Positions 7,823 to 15,186 of a stretch of DNA of 17,341 nucleotides are shown here, in pieces. The notes below the pieces were generated by a model. That model saw only the letters and a program-made list of their open reading frames with translations, did not search any database and had not been told where the DNA came from. This stretch comes from Acidobacteriota bacterium (GTDB taxonomy: Bacteria; Acidobacteriota; Terriglobia; Terriglobales; Acidobacteriaceae), in the NCBI GenBank assembly GCA_021809235.1, contig JAKBAG010000036.1:1-17341 (forward strand), given 5' to 3'. The position numbers were made by a program, and so were the translations under genes. Position 1 is the first letter of the stretch; each line of letters starts with the position of its first letter.

Positions 7823-8712
7823 ACGGCAGCGAGCCGATGGCCGCCGGACCGGACTGCAGTGCCCGGGTGCGGCTGGGACCGGTGGACTTCGGGCGGACGT
7901 TTTCCCTGCAGCGGCTGGGACCGCATGATCCGACGGCGCGGCTGAGCCGGGATGCGTTCTGCAAGGCCTTTGTCTATCGTGGTGTGCCCATGGCTCTGAG
8001 CTTCCAGCGAGAGCCGGACGAGCCGGAAGTGCTGCGGGTGACAGCTCTGGGCCCGGCCGCTGACGCGCTGCTGGCCGAGACGATGGCCTGTCTGGCGCAG
8101 GAGGATGATTACGAGCAGTTCCGGACTGTAGACAGCGGCGTGGAGCGGCTGCATCGGAGCCTGCCGGGATTGCGGCTGCTGCGGATCCCATGGCTTTGGG
8201 ATATAGCCTGCTCCGTCGTCCTGCAGCAGCGCATTCGCACCGTGGATGCGATGCGGACCTGGAGCCGGATGGTGGCGCAGTGGGGCGCGCTGGCTCCGCT
8301 GGGACTGCGGACGTTTCCTGACGCAGCAGCACTGGCTGCGATTCCGGAGTTTGCCCTGCGCGCGCTGGACGTGGATGCGCAGCGCACCGGCACGCTGCGG
8401 CGACTGGCGCGAGAGTGGCGGTTTCGTCCGCTGCGCACAGAGATGAGCTTTGCCGCAATGCGCGAGGAGCTGCAACGGCTGCCAGGGATTGGCCCGTGGA
8501 CGGTGGAGTCGATTCTGGGCTACGGCGCCGGGGATTGCGATGCGGCCATACCGGGCGACCTGCACCTGCCGCATCTGGTCTGCTACGCTCTGGCCGGGGA
8601 GATTCCAGGCAGCGACGAACGAATGCTGGAACTGCTGGAGCCGTTCCGCGGCCACCGCTTCCGCATCATCCGCCTGCTCTATGCCAGCCGCCTTGTCGTC
8701 CCCCGCCGCTAG
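7819..8712 (+). CDS. AlkA-like DNA-3-methyladenine glycosylase (HhH-GPD superfamily)
   Basis: A 297-residue base-excision repair glycosylase of the HhH-GPD superfamily, predicted to remove alkylated purines from DNA. The helix-hairpin-helix LPGIGPWT lies at residues 221-228 and is followed about 20 residues later by the Gly/Pro-Asp element PGDLHLP with the likely catalytic Asp247, matching the spacing in AlkA-type enzymes. An upstream helix with VVLQQRI (around residue 135) also fits the family. The N-terminal part (about 1-90) resembles the AlkA N-domain in length. There are no cysteines arranged as an iron-sulfur cluster at the C-terminus, which argues against an endonuclease III or MutY type. 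Its ATG overlaps the pnuC stop (ATGA), so it is translated from the same message as the transporter and kinase, a functionally unrelated pairing. The TAG stop is followed by a 174-bp gap. Confidence 0.88.
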   Translation: MNGSEPMAAGPDCSARVRLGPVDFGRTFSLQRLGPHDPTARLSRDAFCKAFVYRGVPMALSFQREPDEPEVLRVTALGPAADALLAETMACLAQEDDYEQFRTVDSGVERLHRSLPGLRLLRIPWLWDIACSVVLQQRIRTVDAMRTWSRMVAQWGALAPLGLRTFPDAAALAAIPEFALRALDVDAQRTGTLRRLAREWRFRPLRTEMSFAAMREELQRLPGIGPWTVESILGYGAGDCDAAIPGDLHLPHLVCYALAGEIPGSDERMLELLEPFRGHRFRIIRLLYASRLVVPRR

Positions 8713-8768
8713 GCATGCCCTGCAGCGAACGCGCTGCTCTGGCCACGCCTTTTGGATAGCGTTTGCAT

Positions 8769-8783
8769 CGGAGTAACGCTCCG
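8769..8783. other. Small inverted repeat after the glycosylase gene
   Basis: CGGAG at 8769-8773 pairs with CTCCG at 8779-8783 across a 5-base loop. It lies 57 bp after the glycosylase stop. No T-run follows, so it is at best a weak or factor-assisted terminator. Confidence 0.25.
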
Positions 8784-8792
8784 GTTGGTTGT

Positions 8793-8821
8793 GGGTGTGG
8801 GATGGGCGGGGTTTGGGTGGG
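8793..8821 (+). promoter_or_regulatory. Strong G-quadruplex-type motif upstream of the deoxyhypusine-synthase-like gene
   Basis: Six runs of at least three G occur on the + strand within 29 bases (8793-8795, 8799-8801, 8804-8806, 8808-8811, 8815-8817, 8819-8821). The loops are TGT, AT, C, TTT and T, all 1-3 bases. This exceeds the usual four-run rule for an intramolecular G-quadruplex. More GGG runs follow at 8840, 8848, 8857 and 8875. The motif sits just upstream of a candidate promoter and 66 bp ahead of the start codon, on the non-template strand. A role in transcription or in DNA topology is inference. Confidence 0.6.
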
Positions 8822-8846
8822 TGTCTCAGAGTGTGGATTGGGATTC

Positions 8847-8855
8847 TGGGATAAT
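8847..8855 (+). promoter_or_regulatory. Candidate extended -10 promoter
   Basis: The sequence TGGGATAAT matches the extended -10 pattern TGnTATAAT, with hexamer GATAAT at 8850-8855 (five of six). No convincing -35 hexamer lies 16-18 bases upstream, which is tolerated at extended -10 promoters. Transcription would begin near 8862 and give a leader of about 25 bases ending in the ribosome-binding site. Consensus for this organism is unknown. Confidence 0.4.
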
Positions 8856-8886
8856 AGGGAAAACGAGTCCATTTGGGGGAGAGACT

Positions 8887-9855
8887 GTGTCGATCAAAAA
8901 GTTTTTGAAGCATCACTATCGTCATTTCAATGCGGCGTCGCTGATCGATGCGGCCGAGGGGTATGTGAAGCTGCTGGAGTCGGGCGGAAAGATGTTCCTG
9001 ACGATGGGCGGAGCGATGAGCACGGCGGAGCTGGGACTGTCGCTGGCGGAGATGATCCGGCAGGGGAAGGTGCATGCAATCACCTGCACGGGCGCGAATC
9101 TGGAAGAGGATGTCTTTAACCTGGTGGCGCATGACTTTTATGAGCGCGTGCCGAACTATCGCGACCTGACCCCGGACGATGAGCAGAAGCTGCTGGAGCG
9201 GCACATGAACCGGGTGACGGACACATGCATTCCGGAAATGGAGGCGATGCGGCGGATTGAGGCCGTGGTGCTGAAGGAGTGGATGCGCGCCGATGCGGCA
9301 GGCGAACGGCTGTTTCCGCATCAGTTCATGTATCGGATTCTGTTGAGCGGGGAGTTGAAGGACTCGTATCAGATTGATCCGAAAAATAGCTGGCTGCTGG
9401 CGGCAGCGGAGCGGAATCTGCCCATGTTCGTGCCGGGCTGGGAGGACTCGACGCTGGGCAATATGTATGCCGGGCACTGCATCAGTGGCGATGTGAAGAA
9501 CGTGCATACGGTACGTACCGGTATTGAGTACATGATGGAACTGGCGGAGTTTTATACGAAGACGACGGCGGAGACGCCGCTTGGGTTTTTCCAGATTGCC
9601 GGCGGGATTGCAGGCGACTTTCCGATCTGCGTGGTGCCGATGCTGCACCAGGATCTGCAGCGGGAGCATGTGCCGCTGTGGGCGTATTTCTGCCAGATAT
9701 CGGACTCGACGACGAGCTATGGTTCATACTCGGGCGCGGTGCCGAACGAGAAGATTACCTGGGGCAAGCTGGGAATCGATACCCCGAAGTTCATCATCGA
9801 GTCGGATGCGACGATTGTGGCTCCGCTGGTGTTTGCCTACATTCTGGGCTGGTAA
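8887..9855 (+). CDS. Deoxyhypusine-synthase-like protein
   Basis: A 322-residue member of the deoxyhypusine synthase (DHS) family, NAD-dependent enzymes that transfer the aminobutyl group of spermidine. The DHS catalytic lysine motif is intact: GAVPNEKITWGKL with Lys294 (9766-9768) at the place of human Lys329. Nucleotide-binding-type stretches are also seen (FLTMGGAMSTAELG near residue 38; TCTGANLEEDVFNLVAHDF near 64). Bacteria have no eIF5A, the normal acceptor, so bacterial homologues probably use another acceptor such as putrescine (making homospermidine) or an unknown amine. The GTG at 8887 is chosen because GGGGGAGAG lies about five bases upstream and the homologous region begins directly after it; reading back to 8752 would put the G-rich stretch in the protein. 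It appears to be a single-gene unit with its own promoter. Confidence 0.9.
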   Translation: MSIKKFLKHHYRHFNAASLIDAAEGYVKLLESGGKMFLTMGGAMSTAELGLSLAEMIRQGKVHAITCTGANLEEDVFNLVAHDFYERVPNYRDLTPDDEQKLLERHMNRVTDTCIPEMEAMRRIEAVVLKEWMRADAAGERLFPHQFMYRILLSGELKDSYQIDPKNSWLLAAAERNLPMFVPGWEDSTLGNMYAGHCISGDVKNVHTVRTGIEYMMELAEFYTKTTAETPLGFFQIAGGIAGDFPICVVPMLHQDLQREHVPLWAYFCQISDSTTSYGSYSGAVPNEKITWGKLGIDTPKFIIESDATIVAPLVFAYILGW

Positions 9856-10162
9856 GGGGCAGGTCTGGCCAGCGTTTCGCAGAGCGGGAAAAGGGGCTAT
9901 GCACCCGGCCAGACTCGCATTACAATCAAGGTAACAACCAGCAGAACTCTGCCCCAAGACTGAGGCGCAAGGGTGAAATTCTCCGGATATTCATCATCCT
10001 TGCATATGGGAAAACTATCTTTGAATCAGTCGATTCTACGTTGGGCAGCCGGGTAGGAAACCTCGAATGGGAAACCTGAAACGAGCGCAGTGCATGCGCC
10101 TTTGATGTCCGCCCCTCCCCTTTTTCGTTCTTTCGATTTGGATTGCAGTTCATGAGGAGACT
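9856..10162. other. 307-bp non-coding region ahead of the TonB-dependent receptor
   Basis: No plausible gene is seen. It holds an inverted repeat (GTCTGGCC at 9863-9870, GGCCAGAC at 9907-9914, 36-base loop, no T-run). It also holds a lone -10-like hexamer TACAAT at 9921-9926 without a clear -35, and a tandem pair of GGAAACCT at 10056-10063 and 10070-10077. A pyrimidine-rich stretch follows at about 10109-10140, then GAGGAG at 10154-10159. It is AT-richer than the genes around it. It probably carries the promoter and a long leader of the receptor gene; the exact promoter cannot be placed. Confidence 0.5.
10056..10077 (+). repeat. Direct repeat GGAAACCT, 14-base period
   Basis: Two copies of GGAAACCT start at 10056 and 10070, and a related GAAAC follows at 10078. 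They lie about 100 bp ahead of the receptor start. They could be a regulator-binding site, but an eight-base repeat may also occur by chance. Confidence 0.35.
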
Positions 10163-13100
10163 ATGACAGCGAATTTCCGTGTGAAGTTGCGCAGATTTGC
10201 GGCTGTACTGTGCGTGTTGCTGGTGCTGGGAGGCGTTTCTGCGATGGCGCAGACGACCCTGGGCGCTATCAATGGAACGGTGCAGGACCCGAGCGGAGCC
10301 GCAGTGGGCGGCGCCACGATTACGGTGACCAACGTGAACACCAGCGTGACGCGTACCGTGAAGAGCCAGAACAATGGCTTCTACCAGATTCTGAACATTC
10401 CTGTGGGCATCTACCGGATGACGGTGGAGCACGAAGGCTTCGAGAAGATGATTCAGGAGCAGATTCGTGTCCAGGAGGCGGGTGCCACGACCGTCAATCC
10501 TGCGCTGCAGCTGGGCAAGGCGACCGAGGTAGTGTCGGTGACGGCCAACCCGATGCTGAACGCCACGGACCCGACCAACGGTTACACCATGGACAAGGCG
10601 CAGATTGAAGCAACGCCGCTGGCGACGGGCAGCTTTACGCAGCTGGCCGTGCTTTCGCCGGGTGTGAGCGCGGAGTTCCTGAGCGGCATTGGCGCGAATG
10701 CGGGATTGGGCAACCAGCCGATCTGGGCGAACGGTCAGCGCGATACGTCGAACACCTTCCAGGTGGATGGTGTGGACGTGACGAACCTGTTCAACGGCAA
10801 AAGCTCCAGCCAGGATGCCTCGCAGCGATACAACTTCAACATTGGCCAGGGCGCGACGGTCGGCGGCGCAATTCAGAACGGAGCCTCCGTATACGGCTCG
10901 AACGGCAACGGTATGCCGACGCCTCCGCCGGACTTTCTGCAGGAATTGCGCGTGAACACCTCGCAGTATGACTCGCAGCAGGGTGCGACGAGCGGCGCGC
11001 AGATTGACGCCAACACGCAGACCGGCACGAACAGCTTCCACGGTTCGCTGTGGGGCACGCGTGCGACGAACGCGATGAATGCGGCCCCGTTCTTCTTCAA
11101 GCAGGCCAACCTGATTTCGCCGCAGTCGTTTCCGTCGTCGATTGTGAATCCGCAGCTGCACAAGGATTACATTGGCGGCACGCTCGGCGGACCAATCTTC
11201 CGCAACCGCCTCTTCTTCTTTGTGGGCTACCAGCAGATGCACACGGCGGACCAGTCGACGGGTCTGTCGCAGTTGCTGGTGCCGTACGGACTGACCGATG
11301 ACCGATCGAATACCGGTTTGCTGGCGGCACTGAACTCCTACTACACGGCCAGTGGGCAGAGCACGGTTTCTTCGGTGACGGTGGACCCGATCGTGGCTGC
11401 GCTGTTCAATGCCAAGCTGCCGAACGGGCAGTACATGATTCCATCCGTGCAGAATCCGGATCCGAACCTGGTCTCGACCTTCACCCCGAACGTGACGCTG
11501 ATTGGCAGCACGCTTTTCAACTCCAAGCAGGCGACGGCGGCACTGGACTACAACATCAACCCCAACGATCAGCTTTCCGCCAAGTACTACTGGCAGGAGG
11601 ATCCGTACAACACGCCGTACGGAGTTTCCAACACGGGCGGATTCCCGGAGAAGGAAGATTCTGGCTCGCAGGTGGCTGCGCTGACGAACAATATCACGAT
11701 CGGTCAGCGGATGAACTGGGTGCAGACGCTGGGTTTTGCCCGCATCAAGGTTTACAGCAACTTCAACCAGCAGGTGTCGAGCGGCAATGGCCCGACGTTT
11801 GGCATTGGCTTCCCGCAGACGACGGGACTGCCTGGCATGTCCTTCCAGAAGTTTGCTGTCAACAACTCGCAGTCCTCGATTTCCACCGGACCGAACAGTG
11901 CGTTTGTGGATGACGGCTACTTCCAGAATCGCCTGAATCCATCCTCAAGCCTGATCTACACGATTGGCCGTCATACGCTGATTGTGGGTGGCGGCTACAG
12001 CTACACGCAGCTGAACATCCGCAACCTGCGCAGCGGCATGGGGCAGCTGACGACGAAGAACTTCCCGCAACTGCTGGCAGGCACGGTGTCGAAGTCGAAT
12101 TACTTTGACTCGATCAGCGCACAAGGGCAGAACCTGGCCAACCGCTACTACCGCACGAACGAGGGCGATGCCTATGTGCAGGACAAGTTCCAGGTATCCG
12201 GGAACCTGAGCCTGACGGCTGGCGTGCGCTACGACTATCACGGTGCGATGACGGAGAAGTATGGCAACATCTTCAACTTTGATCCGACGCGCTACAACGT
12301 AAGCGGGAGCACGGTGACCGATGGCTCGACGGCTTCCGGTACCAGCTCGGGCTTCACGGTGCATGATGCCGGATTTATTGTGGCCGGCAACAACAAGTAC
12401 TACCCGACGGCGGGCGTGAGCAACTCGACGCAAACGGGCCGGCAGTGGGGCATCTCCCCGCGCGTTGGCTTTGCGTGGTCGCCGAAGCGGGATGATGGGA
12501 AGATCGTGATCTCCGGCGGCGCGGGAATTTACTACGACCGCGGCGAGCTGTTCAGCTACCTGTCGCAGCCTGCAGGCGGCTCGATCGGCGGACCGTTCGG
12601 CGTGACGGAAGCGCCACCGCTTTCCAACTACTACACCGGCAGCGGCACCTTCGAGAATCCGCTGCAGGGCGTGACCATTACCCCGCCCAATGCGAATCCG
12701 CAGTTCTTCAACACGCAGCTGCAGCAGATTCTGAACTCGAATCTGCAAAACTGCGGCGGCGTGAACAACGAGGCGACGTTTGGCAGCGGCTGCGTATCAC
12801 CGTTCATGTTTGGCGCCTATGCGCGGGATAACAAACTGCCGTACACGACGAACTTCTCGCTGAAGTTCCAGTGGCAGGCAACGCCGGATGTGGCCTTCTC
12901 CATTGGCTACACGGGCAATCGCGGCTTCCACGGTGTGATCCCGATTCCCTTCAACCAGCCGCAGATTGCCACGCAGTCCAACCCGGTCAACGGCGAGCAC
13001 TACAGCTATGGCTACGAGGTGCTGAATGCCTCGGCGCCGCCGGTGGACGCCTATGGCGACCTGGCCCCGATTTCAACCGAGCCGTGGGATGGATATGACG

Positions 13101-14146
13101 GCGGTAACGTCGATTTCCGTACGCCATACATCGGCTACAGTCCGAATGCGGCCCTGTTCAAGGCGGCTGGAACCTCGGCCTACGACGGGCTGGAGACGCA
13201 CCTGGAGAAGCGGCTTTCGCACCACTTCCAGGCCGGCATCAGCTACACCTTCAGCCGTGCGCATGACGAGCAGAGCGACATCGGTCTGTTCTTCACGGGC
13301 AACAATCCGAACAACCTGCGCAGCTCCTATGCACTGTCGGACTTCGACCGTACGAACGTGTTCACAATGAACTATCTGTTCGAGCTGCCGAACCCGGTGA
13401 AGGGACATGGATGGCTTTCCTACGTGGTCAACGACTGGAGGCTTTCCGGCATTACGACGCTGCAGAGCGGCGAGCCGTACAGCCTTTACGAGTTCTACGG
13501 TGCGGTGGCCAGCCTGTACTATGGCAACTTCCCGAACCTGCTGAACCCGATTCTGGGCATCAAGAATCCGTCGAACCCGCGCAGTGCGCTGACGGGCCAC
13601 AGCGGTGCCTTCCGGCAGGGAGCCAACTACATCCCGGCGATTGATCCGAGCCAGATTGCGATCAATTATCTGGCGCCTGGGCAGAAGGGTATTCCCTCCT
13701 GCTCGAACAATGAGCCGTGCGACTTCTACGAGACGGATTACGCTCCGGGTAACCAGCGGAACATCTTCCGGCAGGCCTTCCAGAAGCGCGCCGATGTCTC
13801 TCTGCGCAAGGACTTCCATATCCGGCGGTCCATCATTGCGCAGTATGAGTTCAACGTCTACAACGTGACCAACACGACGAGCCTGGATATTCCCCAGGAT
13901 CAGACCCAGATTGGTCAGGCGTTTGTGGGCGGAACGGCGAACTATGGTCAGGTGACGGCACCGGTGAACACGAACGTGAACAGCCCGACGATCCAGAACA
14001 TCGTCAACCAGCTGTATGTATCGCCGGCGCTGAGTGCAACGGGAACCGGACGCAATACGGTGGTAAGCGGTTCTGCCTTCGGATCGGTGACGGGCACCAT
14101 TGGCAGCGCACGCATCATCGACATGGGTCTGCACGTAAACTTCTAA
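10163..14146 (+). CDS. Oar-like TonB-dependent receptor with carboxypeptidase-regulatory-like domain
   Basis: A 1327-residue predicted outer-membrane beta-barrel transporter. A signal peptide (basic N-terminus, hydrophobic VLCVLLVLGG, likely cleavage after AMA near residue 28) is followed by a carboxypeptidase-regulatory-like Ig domain (about 32-115: GTVQDPSGAAVGGATITV ... GFYQILNIPVGIYRMTV), a plug domain (about 120-260, with FQVDGVDVTNLFN), then TGTNSFHGS and a long barrel ending in a terminal Phe (MGLHVNF). This is the Oar/SusC-like type abundant in Acidobacteriota; substrates are often oligosaccharides or peptides but cannot be read here. I see no clear TonB box. GAGGAG at 10154-10159 supports the ATG at 10163. 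Codon use differs from its neighbours: C-ending codons such as AAC and TTC dominate, which suggests high expression. It is a single-gene unit, with a 307-bp leader and a hairpin after it. Confidence 0.94.
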   Translation: MTANFRVKLRRFAAVLCVLLVLGGVSAMAQTTLGAINGTVQDPSGAAVGGATITVTNVNTSVTRTVKSQNNGFYQILNIPVGIYRMTVEHEGFEKMIQEQIRVQEAGATTVNPALQLGKATEVVSVTANPMLNATDPTNGYTMDKAQIEATPLATGSFTQLAVLSPGVSAEFLSGIGANAGLGNQPIWANGQRDTSNTFQVDGVDVTNLFNGKSSSQDASQRYNFNIGQGATVGGAIQNGASVYGSNGNGMPTPPPDFLQELRVNTSQYDSQQGATSGAQIDANTQTGTNSFHGSLWGTRATNAMNAAPFFFKQANLISPQSFPSSIVNPQLHKDYIGGTLGGPIFRNRLFFFVGYQQMHTADQSTGLSQLLVPYGLTDDRSNTGLLAALNSYYTASGQSTVSSVTVDPIVAALFNAKLPNGQYMIPSVQNPDPNLVSTFTPNVTLIGSTLFNSKQATAALDYNINPNDQLSAKYYWQEDPYNTPYGVSNTGGFPEKEDSGSQVAALTNNITIGQRMNWVQTLGFARIKVYSNFNQQVSSGNGPTFGIGFPQTTGLPGMSFQKFAVNNSQSSISTGPNSAFVDDGYFQNRLNPSSSLIYTIGRHTLIVGGGYSYTQLNIRNLRSGMGQLTTKNFPQLLAGTVSKSNYFDSISAQGQNLANRYYRTNEGDAYVQDKFQVSGNLSLTAGVRYDYHGAMTEKYGNIFNFDPTRYNVSGSTVTDGSTASGTSSGFTVHDAGFIVAGNNKYYPTAGVSNSTQTGRQWGISPRVGFAWSPKRDDGKIVISGGAGIYYDRGELFSYLSQPAGGSIGGPFGVTEAPPLSNYYTGSGTFENPLQGVTITPPNANPQFFNTQLQQILNSNLQNCGGVNNEATFGSGCVSPFMFGAYARDNKLPYTTNFSLKFQWQATPDVAFSIGYTGNRGFHGVIPIPFNQPQIATQSNPVNGEHYSYGYEVLNASAPPVDAYGDLAPISTEPWDGYDGGNVDFRTPYIGYSPNAALFKAAGTSAYDGLETHLEKRLSHHFQAGISYTFSRAHDEQSDIGLFFTGNNPNNLRSSYALSDFDRTNVFTMNYLFELPNPVKGHGWLSYVVNDWRLSGITTLQSGEPYSLYEFYGAVASLYYGNFPNLLNPILGIKNPSNPRSALTGHSGAFRQGANYIPAIDPSQIAINYLAPGQKGIPSCSNNEPCDFYETDYAPGNQRNIFRQAFQKRADVSLRKDFHIRRSIIAQYEFNVYNVTNTTSLDIPQDQTQIGQAFVGGTANYGQVTAPVNTNVNSPTIQNIVNQLYVSPALSATGTGRNTVVSGSAFGSVTGTIGSARIIDMGLHVNF

Positions 14147-14181
14147 CCCGGAGGCAACACATCCGGACAAAGCAACCGGCA

Positions 14182-14205
14182 ATGGGGCTGAGCGATCAGC
14201 CCCAT
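14182..14205 (+). terminator. Perfect 10-bp hairpin after the receptor gene
   Basis: ATGGGGCTGA (14182-14191) pairs perfectly with TCAGCCCCAT (14196-14205) around the loop GCGA, which is a GNRA tetraloop. It starts 36 bp after the receptor stop. No T-run follows, so it may be a factor-assisted terminator or a 3'-end stabilising structure, not a classic intrinsic terminator. Confidence 0.6.
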
Positions 14206-14308
14206 CGCTGTTGATGGAGGCTGCCGCAGGTGGAGATGGCCTCATGTCCAGTGGTGCGCGGGCCAGGGTGCTCGACCCCTGCGGCGCAGTCCTGTTAGGC
14301 TAACGAGA

Positions 14309-14322
14309 GAGCCGAACGGCTC
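14309..14322 (+). other. Small hairpin just upstream of the YfgM-like gene's ribosome-binding site
   Basis: GAGCC (14309-14313) pairs with GGCTC (14318-14322) around GAAC. It ends five bases before the GGAAGGA ribosome-binding site at 14327-14333. It could influence translation start, but a five-pair stem is weak evidence. Confidence 0.25.
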
Positions 14323-14337
14323 CAGTGGAAGGATATT

Positions 14338-15048
14338 GTGGATTCACAGACACGACACGCATTGAAGCAGGACAAGTTTGTCCAGACGACGCAGGAGAGC
14401 GTGGGCTGGATTACCGAACATCGCGCGGCACTGCTGCGGTATTCGATTCCCACGGTGGTCTTGATTGTGCTGGCAATTGTGGCCGGCATTCTGTATTCGC
14501 AGCGTACGGTTGCGGCGAAGGTGCTGCTGGGGCAGGGCATCGATGTGTACAGTTCTCCGCTGCTGCCACCAGGCGCGCCGGCACAGGCGGGAGCTTACGC
14601 AAGCACTGCGGATCGGGCGCGGGCTGCGGCTAAACTTTTCCAGCAGGTGATTGACCAGTACGGGATGCTGCCCGTGGCGGCCAAGGCGCATTATTTCCTG
14701 GGACTGGCGGATCAGGATCTGGGGAATATCTCCGGAGCCGAGAGCGAGCTGCAGAAGGCAGCCGGCTCGTGGAATGGCAACCTGAGCAGCCTGGCCAACT
14801 ATGCGCTGGCAGGACTGTATCATCAGACCGGCCGGGATGCGCAGGCGATTGCGCTGTATCAGCAGCTGGGCAATGGCAAGGGAACCACGGCCGTGCCAAA
14901 TTACAACGCAGAACTGGCGCTGGCGGACCTCTATAACGCACAGGGCAAGAAGGATCAGGCCAGGGCACTTTGGGCCAAGATCAAGGACCAGGACAAGGGC
15001 GGTGCGGCTGCGGAGATTGCAGCCCAGAAACTGCCGACCCAGAACTGA
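14338..15048 (+). CDS. YfgM-like membrane-anchored TPR protein
   Basis: A 236-residue protein with a cytoplasmic N-terminus of about 34 residues, one transmembrane helix (about 35-54, VVLIVLAIVAGIL) and a periplasmic region built of TPR-like helices (about 85-230, for example AAKAHYFLGLADQDLGN and LANYALAGLYHQTGRDAQA). Size and topology match the YfgM family, ancillary proteins of the SecYEG translocon that link it to periplasmic chaperones; that role is established in E. coli and only inferred here. The GTG at 14338 is chosen because GGAAGGA lies at 14327-14333 at suitable spacing and no in-frame ATG precedes the membrane helix. It lies between two hairpins, at 14182 and 15078, and so looks like a single-gene unit. 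The usual bamB/der neighbours of yfgM are absent from this window. Confidence 0.82.
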   Translation: MDSQTRHALKQDKFVQTTQESVGWITEHRAALLRYSIPTVVLIVLAIVAGILYSQRTVAAKVLLGQGIDVYSSPLLPPGAPAQAGAYASTADRARAAAKLFQQVIDQYGMLPVAAKAHYFLGLADQDLGNISGAESELQKAAGSWNGNLSSLANYALAGLYHQTGRDAQAIALYQQLGNGKGTTAVPNYNAELALADLYNAQGKKDQARALWAKIKDQDKGGAAAEIAAQKLPTQN

Positions 15049-15077
15049 TTTCTGCCACCAGGCAGGAATGGGAAGCG

Positions 15078-15108
15078 CAGCCCGCCGACAAGCGGGCTGT
15101 TGCTGTTT
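15078..15108 (+). terminator. Probable intrinsic terminator after the YfgM-like gene
   Basis: CAGCCCGC (15078-15085) pairs with GCGGGCTG (15092-15099) around CGACAA, and TTGCTGTTT follows at 15100-15108. An 8-bp GC-rich stem with a T-rich but interrupted tail fits an intrinsic terminator 29 bp after the stop. It also separates this gene from the sigma factor gene. Confidence 0.65.
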
Positions 15109-15186
15109 ATGAGCGAAATCGCGCGGGGCTGCGTCCAGTGCATGATGAGCAGCATGGCAACAGCCCTGCCGGGAATGCCGGACAGG

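Noticed and set aside
3307..9669. Very long - strand open frames (about 570-670 codons) opposite 3307-5031, 5083-6954 and 7654-9669
   Set aside because: They lie opposite well-supported genes, encode low-complexity Arg/Pro/His-rich sequence without domains, and are expected from high GC and codon bias.
9863..9914. Inverted repeat GTCTGGCC/GGCCAGAC after the deoxyhypusine-synthase-like gene as a terminator
   Set aside because: The 36-base loop and lack of a T-run make it unconvincing; recorded only in the non-coding region entry.
14272..14301. Promoter TCGACC plus TGTTAGGCT ahead of the YfgM-like gene
   Set aside because: The -10 hexamer matches only three of six consensus positions and the -35 is partial; not strong enough to list.
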